Assembly: GCA_016903675.1 (NCBI GenBank)
Contig: JADQBA010000024.1
Coordinates: 1 to 64,000 of the forward strand
Length of the DNA stretch: 64,000 nucleotides
Direction of reading: 5' to 3'
DNA from: Stigonema ocellatum SAG 48.90 = DSM 106950
GTDB taxonomy: Bacteria; Cyanobacteriota; Cyanobacteriia; Cyanobacteriales; Nostocaceae
The notes beneath the pieces were generated by a model, which was given only the letters and a program-made list of their open reading frames with translations, was not told the origin of the DNA and did not search any database. The position numbers and the translations under genes are program-made. Shown here piece by piece: positions 1-7,641 of the stretch. Numbering within the stretch: position 1 is the stretch's first letter; the number at the start of each line of letters is the position of its first letter.

Positions 1-945
1 ATATCTTCTGGTGCTGGAAATGCGGGGAAAATTACAGTTAATGCTACAAACCAAGTTATTGTGGATGGAAGCGATCGCACGAGAAATGATCGGGTGGCTA
101 AATTTGGCACAGCAGTTGACTCTATTGATGCTTCCAGTGGCTTTTTTGTTCGTTCTCAAGGTACAGGAAGCGCTGGTGATATTGAAGTGAATTCACCGCA
201 AATTCGTTTAGACAACTCCGCCAAGTTCAGCGCTGATACTACAGGTGGCGGCGGAAATATTCAACTCAAAACCCCTCTATTCATCTTACGCCGAGGTAGT
301 AGCATCACAACCAACGCGAATGGAAGTCAAATCAAGGGCGGGAACATTAATATAGATTCTCAAAATGGCTTTATCATCGCAGTTCCAGGAGAAAACAGTA
401 AAATCAGCGCTAATTCTGCTAACTTCCAGGGTGGAAATGTCACCATCAACAACATTGCTGGTCTCTTTGGCATTGAACAGACAACGACACCTTCCAATAG
501 TACAAGTGACATTACTGCAAGAGGTGCAACCCCAGAGTTAAGTGGTAATATTAAAATCAACAGAACCGATGTTAACCAGGCTTTAGGACTAGTGTTACTA
601 CCCGCTGTTGTGGCTGATGCCAGAACACTGCTGCGCAATGGTTGCGAAGCCTTGGCTGAAGGTGAAGAGAATAGCTTTACCGTCACAGGGCGGGGTGGTT
701 TACCCCCTAATCCCTACGATCCCCTCGCCGGCGATGTCCTTTGGACAGATACTCGCATACCAAATATCACATCGCAGCAACGCGCAGAAAAACCCCCAGC
801 CAAACCACAGCCCCAAGCCAATGTTAGAGAAATCGTACCCGCAACAGGTTGGGTGTTCTCAGGTAATGGGTTCGTCACCCTCATCTCTAATGCTCATGGT
901 GCTAACAGTTTAACGTCTACGACTACCACTTGTCCACAACATTAA
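1..945 (+). CDS. Secreted filamentous haemagglutinin-like exoprotein, C-terminal part (5' end outside window)
   Basis: The frame is open from the first base and ends with TAA at 943-945, so the start lies upstream; 314 residues are visible. The protein is rich in Gly, Asn, Thr and Ser in short irregular beta-strand repeats, as in right-handed beta-helix adhesins exported by two-partner secretion. The tail has the pattern common in cyanobacterial members: a conserved Cys in LLRNGCEAL, a GRGGLPPNPYDPL stretch, and a final Cys in TTTTCPQH. By family it would be secreted through a TpsB-type outer-membrane pore and act at the cell surface; no partner gene is in the window. The last 215 coding bases recur at 3418-3632. 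The N-terminal secretion domain cannot be checked here. Confidence 0.8.
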   Translation: MSSGAGNAGKITVNATNQVIVDGSDRTRNDRVAKFGTAVDSIDASSGFFVRSQGTGSAGDIEVNSPQIRLDNSAKFSADTTGGGGNIQLKTPLFILRRGSSITTNANGSQIKGGNINIDSQNGFIIAVPGENSKISANSANFQGGNVTINNIAGLFGIEQTTTPSNSTSDITARGATPELSGNIKINRTDVNQALGLVLLPAVVADARTLLRNGCEALAEGEENSFTVTGRGGLPPNPYDPLAGDVLWTDTRIPNITSQQRAEKPPAKPQPQANVREIVPATGWVFSGNGFVTLISNAHGANSLTSTTTTCPQH

Positions 946-1062
946 AATGAGGACTAAAGTCCTCACTACGAACAAATGATTACAGACCCGATGGTCGTTG
1001 GTGTGGTGGAGTACTAGTCCTAAATTTTCGGTTTACAGCCATTTTCAGGGAAATAGACCACA
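731..1062. repeat. Long direct repeat, copy 1 (partner 3418-3749)
   Basis: This 332 bp covers the last 72 codons of the exoprotein gene and about 117 bp of its 3' flank. It matches 3418-3749 with about nine substitutions by eye and no indels. It includes the perfect inverted repeat GAGGACTAAAGTCCTC, which is followed in both copies by CACTACGAACAAATGAT. The high identity implies a recent duplication or a gene-conversion tract. Confidence 0.9.
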
Positions 1063-1110
1063 CTGTTTGTAGGGGCGCAAGGCAAGAGCGCCCCTACAAA
1101 CAGTGTGGTC
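1056..1110. terminator. Perfect 23-bp inverted repeat between convergent genes
   Basis: Bases 1056-1078 and 1088-1110 are exact reverse complements (23 bp) around a 9-nt loop. The stem is very stable and sits between the rightward exoprotein gene and the leftward AlbA_2 gene, so it could end transcription from both sides. It has no long T-tract, so it may simply be a mobile hairpin. The copy at 3743-3770 has a different, shorter palindrome here (GGGCGCAAGGCCTTGCGCCC), so the hairpin arrived or changed after the duplication. Confidence 0.55.
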
Positions 1111-1147
1111 CATTTAGGTGAAAATTGCTGTAAGTTAATAAAAAAAC

Positions 1148-3130
1148 TTAATCTGCTTTGGTTTGTGTGGCTATATATGCTTGTTGCGGACTATTGGAGG
1201 GCTTTTCTTGTTTTAGTTTTCCCGATCGCACAAGTGGAGTTAAATATTGAGTTTGTAAATAATCCTGATTGCGATCTAAAATAGTGGCGATCGCAGAAGA
1301 AGATAAGCTCTTCCAGCTACAAAGCTCGATAATGGCAGTTTTTACCTCATCATGATTTGAACGTCTACCCAGTTGTTGAATCTTAGTTCTTAACTGTTCA
1401 GGCATCTGTACTAGATAATTTTGACGCTCATCAGTCTTGGAATGGTATTCCTGTTCTCCTAACGGTAGATTTGGAACTAGCTGCTTATAATCTTGATGTT
1501 GATTGTTATCTATGGAGTCATTCCCTAGATTAGATTCCTCTGGCTGGGTTAACTCCCTAGATAAGTCATAATCTAGGAAGTCACTTCCTAGATTAGATTC
1601 CTCTGGCTGGGTTAACTCCCTAGATAAGTCATTGTCTACTAATGCTGAAGCGAGAGTATAGCAAGTAGCTGATCCTTTGCCTTGTTGTTCGAGGAGTCCG
1701 GCATCCCGTAAGCGTCTCAAGTGGTGACTGGCGGTGAGAGTATCAACATCATTGGTGGCACGGTAAATCAAATTATTAATACTTCCAGCTTTTCTCAGTA
1801 CGACCAATGCTTTGGCTTCATCATTGCTTAATCCATAGTCTTTAAATTGTTTCAGCCACTCAATATCTTCTGGGTCAAGGAGATGATGGGTGAAAAGGGT
1901 AACGTGAAAATAATCTCTATCTCGATTTGAAACAAACAGAGGTAGGGTCAAATTTGCTTCCAGCATTGTCTCTAGCATTACCCTTCCTCCAGATCCTTTC
2001 GTTTCTGCAATACCTATTTCATGGAGAACGGCGGCAATTTTTTCGTTACGAGTTTTTGAGCCTGGTTGGTCAAGTTCATCTGTAGGTTTGAGAGAATAAC
2101 CGGGATTACGAATTTCCAGACGGTCAGAAAAGCGAATAATCTGGACAGGACTCCGTTCTCGATAGTTACGGTGCATTAAGGCATTAACGATCGCCTCTCG
2201 GATAACTTTACGAGGAATGAGAGGGGTTTCTCTGCGATGAATGCCGTTTTCTGCAAGATTGAAAGCTTTGGGGAGATCGTTAAGGACGAGGGTGGTTAAT
2301 TTGGAAATAGCTAATAGTAGGGGTTCGCGAATTTCAAGACTTTGATAACGCTTATCTGGATCTGAAACCCACTCCTTACCTTCTACAAGAAGGTAGTCGA
2401 TGCGGTGCATGGGAAAATAACGCCGCAGGGCGATCGCTTTCCCAAACAATATTAATCCGGCGATGGTGGGGCAGTATTCTTCTTTTTGGTTTGGGTGTCG
2501 GGCGATGGCATTTAGAGCATAGAGCAATTGCTGATCGTCAAAATTCAGTTCACTGGCGTTGAAGTTTAGAGCTTGTCTTTCTCTGCGGTAAGCTGCGATC
2601 GCTTCTGGGTCTAAATCATCGAGGGTGGCATCTGGCAAAATTGTAGTATCGTAGGTTTGGGCATTACGTTCTTGATAAAAAAGTTCAATATCTCTGTCAG
2701 TACATTTTTGATCGGTTGAAGCAATGCGTCTAAATGCACCTTGGGGAAGTCCTCTTTTAGTAATATAAACTGGTTTCTCTGAGGGTTGCACTTCGGGGAT
2801 AAAAGCAACAATTACGGTTTTTCTATCTTTGGTAGCAGTTTGTATTTGGGGACGAATAGTGATGTTAAAGACTTCTCTACATTGAGTGGCTAAGTCTCGT
2901 TGTATTTTGTCGGGATCTACTATTCCTTCAATTTCATAATTGTTGGTATCACTTTCTTCTGGTGATTTGATACCGAGTAGAAGATAACCCCCTCCTAGAC
3001 TGGGTTCATTAGAAAATCCGCTAATAGTCTCCCAGCAACTTTTACCAACTTCTGAGCCTTTTTTTGCTTCTATTTCTACGCCTTCATCTTCGGTGGTAAG
3101 GAGTTCCCAGAGTTCGTCAAAGTTAAGCAT
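1148..3130 (-). CDS. AlbA_2 / ATP-binding winged-helix regulator
   Basis: 660 residues. The N-terminus (about 10-130) matches the Schlafen-type AlbA_2 DNA-binding domain: EIEAKKG, then a Gly-rich GGGYLLLGI strand. Residues about 300-400 match the HATPase-like C-terminal domain of this family (REAIVNALMHRNY, then RLEIRNPG and KGSGG). Two winged-helix-like segments follow, about 430-500 and 585-655. Such proteins are common within or beside type I restriction-modification operons, and an hsdS fragment starts only 2 bp upstream of this gene, so it is probably a survivor of that operon. Role inferred: ATP-dependent DNA-binding regulator; the target is unknown. Between about 500 and 545 the protein carries two 21-residue copies of a unit containing DLSRELTQPEESNLG, from a 63-bp tandem duplication. 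Confidence 0.8.
   Translation of the reverse strand: MLNFDELWELLTTEDEGVEIEAKKGSEVGKSCWETISGFSNEPSLGGGYLLLGIKSPEESDTNNYEIEGIVDPDKIQRDLATQCREVFNITIRPQIQTATKDRKTVIVAFIPEVQPSEKPVYITKRGLPQGAFRRIASTDQKCTDRDIELFYQERNAQTYDTTILPDATLDDLDPEAIAAYRRERQALNFNASELNFDDQQLLYALNAIARHPNQKEEYCPTIAGLILFGKAIALRRYFPMHRIDYLLVEGKEWVSDPDKRYQSLEIREPLLLAISKLTTLVLNDLPKAFNLAENGIHRRETPLIPRKVIREAIVNALMHRNYRERSPVQIIRFSDRLEIRNPGYSLKPTDELDQPGSKTRNEKIAAVLHEIGIAETKGSGGRVMLETMLEANLTLPLFVSNRDRDYFHVTLFTHHLLDPEDIEWLKQFKDYGLSNDEAKALVVLRKAGSINNLIYRATNDVDTLTASHHLRRLRDAGLLEQQGKGSATCYTLASALVDNDLSRELTQPEESNLGSDFLDYDLSRELTQPEESNLGNDSIDNNQHQDYKQLVPNLPLGEQEYHSKTDERQNYLVQMPEQLRTKIQQLGRRSNHDEVKTAIIELCSWKSLSSSAIATILDRNQDYLQTQYLTPLVRSGKLKQEKPSNSPQQAYIATQTKAD
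1523..1649. repeat. 63-bp tandem duplication inside the AlbA_2 gene
   Basis: Two near-identical copies lie 63 bp apart (for example CCTAGATTAGATTCCTCTGG at 1524 and 1587). The duplication adds exactly 21 residues and keeps the frame. It lies in the linker before the last winged-helix segment. Confidence 0.85.
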
Positions 3131-3132
3131 TT

Positions 3133-3345
3133 TTACTCATCTCCTCCCTGTGGTTCGAGGTTGAGGGCGGAAATATTCAGGTCATCAACTCGGATTTGGG
3201 CGGTCATGAGTTGGTGGAGGAGGGTACGAAAAAGGTCTTCTAATTGTTCTTTTCTTAATGAATAGTTACTAATCTTTGTATCAATACTTGATATTATATC
3301 TGCTATTTCCATCTGTTCATCTAAACTTGGTTGTGGGACAAGCAT
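3133..3345 (-). pseudogene. hsdS: Type I restriction enzyme specificity subunit, 3' fragment
   Basis: About 70 residues with the classic C-terminal pattern of HsdS target-recognition domains: VPQPSLDEQMEIADIISSID, then a coiled-coil segment, then LLHQLMTAQIRV. A complete HsdS has about 400 residues and two target-recognition domains, so most of the gene is gone. The fragment ends 2 bp before the AlbA_2 start, consistent with a former operon. Upstream it runs into an hsdM-like fragment in another frame, which points to an internal deletion between hsdM and hsdS. No restriction subunit was found. Confidence 0.75.
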
Positions 3346-3350
3346 TCGCA

Positions 3351-3416
3351 GCGCCCAATGATATCCGGCTCTACATCCTTTAACCCCAGACGCTTCTCCG
3401 CTTCTCCGAAATTTTT
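3351..3416 (-). pseudogene. Type I DNA methyltransferase (HsdM-like) internal fragment
   Basis: 22 codons on the minus strand read KNFGEAEKRLGLKDVEPD and then IIGR. The part RLGLKDVEPDIIGR matches the conserved motif preceding the SAM-binding region of HsdM/N-6 adenine methylases (usually RLGL.DVEPDI.G.AYEYL). The frame then departs into unrelated sequence at the hsdS junction. On the other side it abuts the haemagglutinin copy at 3418. Identity rests on one motif, so it is moderately sure. Confidence 0.55.
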
Positions 3417-3417
3417 A

Positions 3418-3632
3418 GCGATGTCCTTTGGACAGATACTCGCATACCAAATATCACATTGCAGCAACGCGCAGAAAAACCTCCAGCCAAACCACAGCCC
3501 CAAGCCAATGTTAGAGAAATCGTACCCGCAACAGGTTGGGTGTTCTCAGGTACTGGGTTCGTCACCCTCATTTCTAATGCTCATGGTGCTAACAGTTTAA
3601 CGTCTACGACTACGACTTGTCCACAACATTAA
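3418..3632 (+). pseudogene. Duplicated C-terminal fragment of the haemagglutinin-like exoprotein
   Basis: The last 72 codons of the exoprotein gene at 1-945 are repeated here with the same stop codon and flank. The frame beginning SDVLWTDTR and ending STTTTCPQH has no start codon or upstream domain of its own; its 5' side is fused to hsdM-like DNA. It is therefore either the end of a second exoprotein gene that was replaced by the R-M locus, or a gene-conversion copy. Five of the roughly nine substitutions fall in the coding part. Confidence 0.85.
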
Positions 3633-3749
3633 AATGAGGACTAAAGTCCTCACTACGAACAAATGATCACAGACCTGATGGTCATTGGTGTGGTGGAGTA
3701 CTAGTCCTAAATTTTCGGTTTACAGTCATTTTCAGGGAAATAGACCACA
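3418..3749. repeat. Long direct repeat, copy 2
   Basis: Counterpart of 731-1062. The two copies bracket the AlbA_2-hsdS-hsdM segment, the arrangement left when foreign DNA sits between two homologous gene ends. Recombination between the copies would delete about 2.7 kb. Confidence 0.9.
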
Positions 3750-3768
3750 GTCGGGCGCAAGGCCTTGC

Positions 3769-3932
3769 GCCCTTTCAAGGTGAAGCGTAAAAGTGAAGTT
3801 TTTCTACTCACTCGGGGAGACGCTTCGCGAACGTGTTCTTCGCGTCTTCGTGGTTCAAAAAGATTTTTAAACCGCGAAGACGCGAAGAACACGAAGGAAA
3901 TCCAAGTCTTACAACTTGCACCTTGAAAGGGC
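3769..3932. repeat. Nested inverted-repeat element (MITE-like)
   Basis: Outer arms GCCCTTTCAAGGTG (3769-3782) and CACCTTGAAAGGGC (3919-3932) are perfect complements. Inside, 3832-3855 and 3870-3893 form a 24-bp stem with one mismatch. The inner arm is related to the AACCGCGAAGACGCGAAG repeat type, other forms of which occur inside the helicase gene near 9010. No coding capacity was seen. The rest of 3633-4055 holds a repeat copy and otherwise nothing recognisable. Confidence 0.7.
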
Positions 3933-4055
3933 TGATAATAGGACTTATGCACTTGACACATTGACTACCGTGTGCATCATAGGTTGTTGAAATCCCTATC
4001 TCATCCAATCGTGTATCTGTAAAGTTTTTGCAACTTTATTATGTTATTGCGTTGG

Positions 4056-4081
4056 TTTTGTACTAATATTATAGTACAAAA
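4056..4081. promoter_or_regulatory. 10-bp inverted repeat upstream of the Panacea TA pair, candidate operator
   Basis: Arms TTTTGTACTA (4056-4065) and TAGTACAAAA (4072-4081) are perfect complements around an AT-only 6-nt spacer. It lies about 50 bp before the antitoxin start in an AT-rich region, where autoregulated TA operons usually carry their operator. The promoter itself could not be placed with confidence. Confidence 0.5.
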
Positions 4082-4130
4082 TATCTCCTGAGTAATTTAA
4101 ACCAGTGGGGAGTATGAACAGTAGAGAGTG

Positions 4131-4613
4131 ATGTTAGACATACTCATAAAATACTTTGTCTACGCGACAAAAGGGTATATCACAAAAATACAGATCATCA
4201 AGTTTTTGTATTTGGCTGACCTTTATGCTGTCAAATGGACTGGAAAGCAACTTACTGAACTAAATTGGTATTATTATTATTTTGGTCCTTGGCACGAGGA
4301 TATAGATGCTGCTTTGGATAAAATGAATGGCAAAGAAATTAGTATAGAAACTGAAGGCAGTACAACGCTGGTTAAACTTGGTGCTGAAGCAGAAAATATC
4401 GACGATTTGCAACTACCTCTTAGCCTGAAGTTAGTGCTTGATAATATTAGAAGACAATGGGCTGGGGCAGGACAAGATAAAATGAAGCAGTTGTTAGATT
4501 ATGTGTATACTACTGCTCCAATGGTTGTAGTTAAAGACAAATATAAACCAGAAGAGAAAGTTAGACTTAACCTACAAGCCGAAAGAGAAAAATTAATACG
4601 TGAGTTAGATTAG
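4131..4613 (+). CDS. Panacea-domain (DUF4065/SocA-like) antitoxin
   Basis: 160 residues from ATG at 4131; a GTG immediately before it (4128) is an alternative start. The N-terminal half has the Panacea signature: a helix ending IQIIKFLYLADLYAVKWTGK, then LTELNWYYYYFGPW (the family usually shows L.KLLYLAD....TG.P.....Y....GP). Panacea proteins are antitoxins that neutralise many unrelated toxins encoded next to them (PanAT systems). The next gene starts 9 bp after the stop and is a PemK/MazF-like protein, so the pair fits a PanAT operon with the antitoxin first. An inverted repeat upstream may be its operator. The C-terminal third is charged and less conserved. Confidence 0.75.
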   Translation: MLDILIKYFVYATKGYITKIQIIKFLYLADLYAVKWTGKQLTELNWYYYYFGPWHEDIDAALDKMNGKEISIETEGSTTLVKLGAEAENIDDLQLPLSLKLVLDNIRRQWAGAGQDKMKQLLDYVYTTAPMVVVKDKYKPEEKVRLNLQAEREKLIRELD

Positions 4614-4622
4614 GATTATCAA

Positions 4623-5237
4623 GTGGCTGGATATAAACCTAGACAGGGTTGGATATATTTTATAAATCCCTATCGAGTATCCCTTCGTTGTAAACTCGGT
4701 CATTATCACATTTACAATTTGGATGAACCAGGTGAAATTTCCTGTAAAACTAATTCTTGCACGCAAATAATTAATTTTAGTAGGGTGTTTCGTGGAGAAC
4801 ACCCTTATATTATTTGGATATCCGAGAAATTTCCAGATGATTTCAACTATATAGAGACTTTTACTGTAATTCCCTTAACTTCTAGTACACGAGAAAGGGA
4901 TAAAGGTTTACCGACAGCTTACCCAATTAATGCAACCATTAGAAATGGACTTGATAAACAGTCATTTGCTTTGGTTCATCAGATTTGTACTGTTGATGCT
5001 AACTCTTTTAAAGACACAAAGGGTGATTGGTTAAATAGAACAGGACAAATAGATAAACCTGATAAGGACGCTATAGAAGAACGTTTAAAATATTTTTTAA
5101 ACATCCAAGAAAATCCCAGCGATGACTGGTTTGTAAAAAATGCATCTCCAGAACTTTTAAAGAAAGTATTTGATAACTTATGTGAAGATAGTAAACAATC
5201 GGCTTTAGAAGAATTTATTGATAATCTAGATTTCTAA
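4623..5237 (+). CDS. PemK/MazF-like toxin candidate with Cys/His insertion
   Basis: 204 residues from GTG at 4623. Several blocks follow the PemK/MazF order: RQGWIYFINP near the N-terminus, ETFTVIPLTS in the middle, then LPTAYPINATIRNGLDKQS and FALVHQICTVD (family: G.I..V.L, ..VIV.PLTS, GL.K.S.AL..QI.TVD). MazF-family toxins are ribosome-dependent or -independent endoribonucleases. Unusual for the family are an insertion at about 20-50 with a CxxxHxH...CxxxxC pattern that could bind a metal, and a C-terminal extension of about 75 residues with acidic helices. Its place after a Panacea gene supports a toxin role. The fold assignment is by motif only. Confidence 0.6.
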   Translation: MAGYKPRQGWIYFINPYRVSLRCKLGHYHIYNLDEPGEISCKTNSCTQIINFSRVFRGEHPYIIWISEKFPDDFNYIETFTVIPLTSSTRERDKGLPTAYPINATIRNGLDKQSFALVHQICTVDANSFKDTKGDWLNRTGQIDKPDKDAIEERLKYFLNIQENPSDDWFVKNASPELLKKVFDNLCEDSKQSALEEFIDNLDF

Positions 5238-5264
5238 GCAGTGAGGGCGGAAGCACTCAAGAAC

Positions 5265-5302
5265 ATGAGGACTAAAGTCCTCACTACGAACAAATGATCA
5301 CA
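5265..5302. repeat. Third copy of the GAGGACTAAAGTCCTC repeat
   Basis: 38 bp identical to 3634-3671 and nearly identical to 947-984. Its core is a 16-bp inverted repeat. Each copy follows a stop codon, so it may act as a terminator-like mobile hairpin. Confidence 0.75.
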
Positions 5303-5309
5303 CCGCAGG

Positions 5310-5479
5310 GCTATTTCATTCTACACCGTAGCCCTGAACTCAAGTTCAAGGCTCAGAGCTATTGTCCGTTGAAACGGACGCTCATTCGGTGAAAGTTCTA
5401 GTCGGCTTAAGCCGACTTCAGCTATTAGCCTAGGAATTTATTCCTAGGCGTGTGGGTTACGAGATTAGAATGAAATAGC
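5310..5479. repeat. Four-hairpin element bounded by 14-bp inverted repeats
   Basis: The ends GCTATTTCATTCTA (5310-5323) and TAGAATGAAATAGC (5466-5479) are exact complements. Between them lie four consecutive hairpins: TGAACT/AGTTCA (5335-5348), GTCCGTT/AACGGAC (5364-5379), the palindrome AGTCGGCTTAAGCCGACT (5400-5417) and GCCTAGGAA/TTCCTAGGC (5428-5449). No coding frame is apparent. It could be a MITE-like element or a structured RNA resembling a multi-arm junction. It occupies most of the gap between the toxin gene and the TPR gene. Confidence 0.8.
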
Positions 5480-5542
5480 GCTGCGCTTATCGTTTGTGGT
5501 TACGGTTAATGCGCTGAAGCGCAACTACATACCAAAATATTC

Positions 5543-7384
5543 CTAATTCTCCCTATATTCTTCTAACAATTTTGGAATGTAATCATATCCATCCACGCCA
5601 ATTACGGAAATTATTTTAGACCGATGTTGCTGCAATAAATGCTGGAAAGCTTCAGACCCTATTTGTCCGTGAACAATCATCAGCAACCTTGCTGGTTTAC
5701 GCCACTCGCGAGAACCAATTTGGTTTAACAAATACATTCCCAAGCAGCCAGTGTAAATTGATTTGTCCTGGTTTTGGAGATGATCGTAAGCTTCAGATAA
5801 ATTGGCTAAATTCAACCCTTGGAGATATAAATCTCCTGAAACTTGTGCTGTTTTAAAACCGTCTTCTAAGTATTTGATGGCTGTTTGGGGTTGTTCAATG
5901 ACTAGGTGGGCAATGCCTAAACTGCTGACACATAGGGCTTTACTTTGAATGTCGCCTAAGCGTTCTGATAATGTTAAGCCTTGTTGCAAATAGTTAATTG
6001 CGGTTTCATAGGTTTCTGGTTCTATTTGTTCTAGCTGTTGCGCTTGCATGACTTCGCTGTAGCCTAAATTTACTAGAGCGTTGGCTTCTCCTGTACGATC
6101 GCCTGCTTGTCTACTGAGTATTAATGCTCGTTGACTGTAGTTAATTGCCTCTGCATAATTTTCTTTATTCACGTAGGTACGGCTGAGATGGTTCAAATTG
6201 GCGATTTCACAGGAGCGATCGCCTGCTAAGCGTGCGATATCCAACGCTTGCTGATGGAACTGTGCAGAGCGATCGTATTGTCCCAAAGCTCGCTGAGAAT
6301 ACCCTAAAAGTGTCAATATCCGTGCTTTTTCCTGAGTTCCGTTGACTCGGCGCAGGGGTTCATCTAGGTAAGAGAGAGCATTACGCAAATATGTGCCGGA
6401 AAAAGAGGCAAAAATCCCACCGTAGAGGGGAAAGTAAGGACGCTGAGTAAAATTGCGTAGTGTTTGTAACAGGACTTGTGAAGACGCCTGACCGAAGGGT
6501 GTACCCTCACCCAAACCACTTGCTAGTTGACTCCAAATCACCGCAAACGTCAAGAAAGTTGAAATGGACAACTTTGACCCGGCTTGGATGTTGTAAGCTT
6601 GTTGGTCGAACCAGTTGACTAACCCCCGTTGTAAGTACTGCAAAATCAGTGCCATTTCCACCCACTCACCGAGGGTGATATTACGCTGCTGTTGGGCAAA
6701 TTCAAGAGCAGATTTTTCCATTGCTAAGGTACGAAACAGTGCTTTGGGTAACTCACTATTAACTTGCTTAGCCCAAGTTGCCCAAGGACCACGTTCTCCT
6801 GGTACACCTCCAAATCCTAGCGATTCCCGGCTTTGCTCGTACATCCAACTTACCAAATGGTCTTGTAGTCGCTGCCAAGAAGCTAAGCCTCTAATTATAC
6901 CATCAGATATTTGTTGTAAATCAGAATCAGCCTGGGCAAATGGCTGTAAAGACTTTGACAACTGCTGGAGTTGTTGTACAGACAATAGATACTTCTGGTT
7001 GGGATCAATCACACTTAAGAAGACATCGAGACGAGCCTCAGCAGTGGCTGTGGTAATATCTTTAACTGCGGAGCCAATGGCATAATTAGCTTTATTTTGC
7101 TCTTGAGCTCGTTGCCATTGAGTTTGGATCGTCTTAAGTGCTCTCAAGCTGCGGGTGGCTTTTGCTTGCTTGAGTACATCAATTTCTGTATCTACTTGTT
7201 GCTGGGTAGAATTTAGACGCTCACTCAAAGCCAGCTCAAACACTTCCCCTGTGTCAGTAGTGACACCTTTTAGCAACATTTGATACACCTGCTCTTGGGA
7301 GCTAACCTTGCCCTTGAGCGTATTTTGGACAATTTCGTCGATTAAAGCGAGATAGCGATCGCGTAGTGACAGAGAGTCAGACAC
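5543..7384 (-). CDS. Tetratricopeptide repeat protein
   Basis: 613 residues. The N-terminal third is alpha-helical and not recognised (it begins SLRDRYLALIDEIVQNTLKG). Residues about 335-560 form at least five TPR units with the usual spacing of small and aromatic residues, for example ARILTLLGYSQRALGQYDRS and ANALVNLGYSEVMQAQQLEQ. TPR arrays are protein-binding scaffolds; the partner is unknown. There is no signal peptide and no enzymatic domain. Its start is about 255 bp from the helicase start, with which it is divergent. The gap carries complementary GGGGAGT and CCCCACT heptamer runs. Confidence 0.75.
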   Translation of the reverse strand: MSDSLSLRDRYLALIDEIVQNTLKGKVSSQEQVYQMLLKGVTTDTGEVFELALSERLNSTQQQVDTEIDVLKQAKATRSLRALKTIQTQWQRAQEQNKANYAIGSAVKDITTATAEARLDVFLSVIDPNQKYLLSVQQLQQLSKSLQPFAQADSDLQQISDGIIRGLASWQRLQDHLVSWMYEQSRESLGFGGVPGERGPWATWAKQVNSELPKALFRTLAMEKSALEFAQQQRNITLGEWVEMALILQYLQRGLVNWFDQQAYNIQAGSKLSISTFLTFAVIWSQLASGLGEGTPFGQASSQVLLQTLRNFTQRPYFPLYGGIFASFSGTYLRNALSYLDEPLRRVNGTQEKARILTLLGYSQRALGQYDRSAQFHQQALDIARLAGDRSCEIANLNHLSRTYVNKENYAEAINYSQRALILSRQAGDRTGEANALVNLGYSEVMQAQQLEQIEPETYETAINYLQQGLTLSERLGDIQSKALCVSSLGIAHLVIEQPQTAIKYLEDGFKTAQVSGDLYLQGLNLANLSEAYDHLQNQDKSIYTGCLGMYLLNQIGSREWRKPARLLMIVHGQIGSEAFQHLLQQHRSKIISVIGVDGYDYIPKLLEEYREN

Positions 7385-7429
7385 TTTAGCAACCAGAAAG
7401 CAGTATATTAATTCTAATTCTAGTTCCTG

Positions 7430-7622
7430 GATATGGGAGTGGGGAATGGGGAGTGGGGAATGGGGAGTGGGGAGTGGGGAAAAGAAATTTTTATGATTGG
7501 TGGTATACAGACTTCATCACGACTCACTCTATCGAAGAGCAGTTAAATTCATCACTCCTAACGCCTAACTCCTAACTCCCCACTCCCCACTCCCCACTCC
7601 CCATTCCCCATTCCCCATTCAC
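7430..7622. repeat. Inverted pair of heptamer (STRR) tracts in the TPR/helicase divergent region
   Basis: A GGGGAGT/GGGGAAT run at about 7433-7480 and a CCCCACT/CCCCATT run at about 7575-7619 are complementary, so the roughly 190-bp region can fold on itself. It lies directly upstream of the helicase start and may contain that gene's promoter, although none was identifiable. Confidence 0.7.
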
Positions 7623-7641
7623 CAAGTATCATGAGCGAAAA

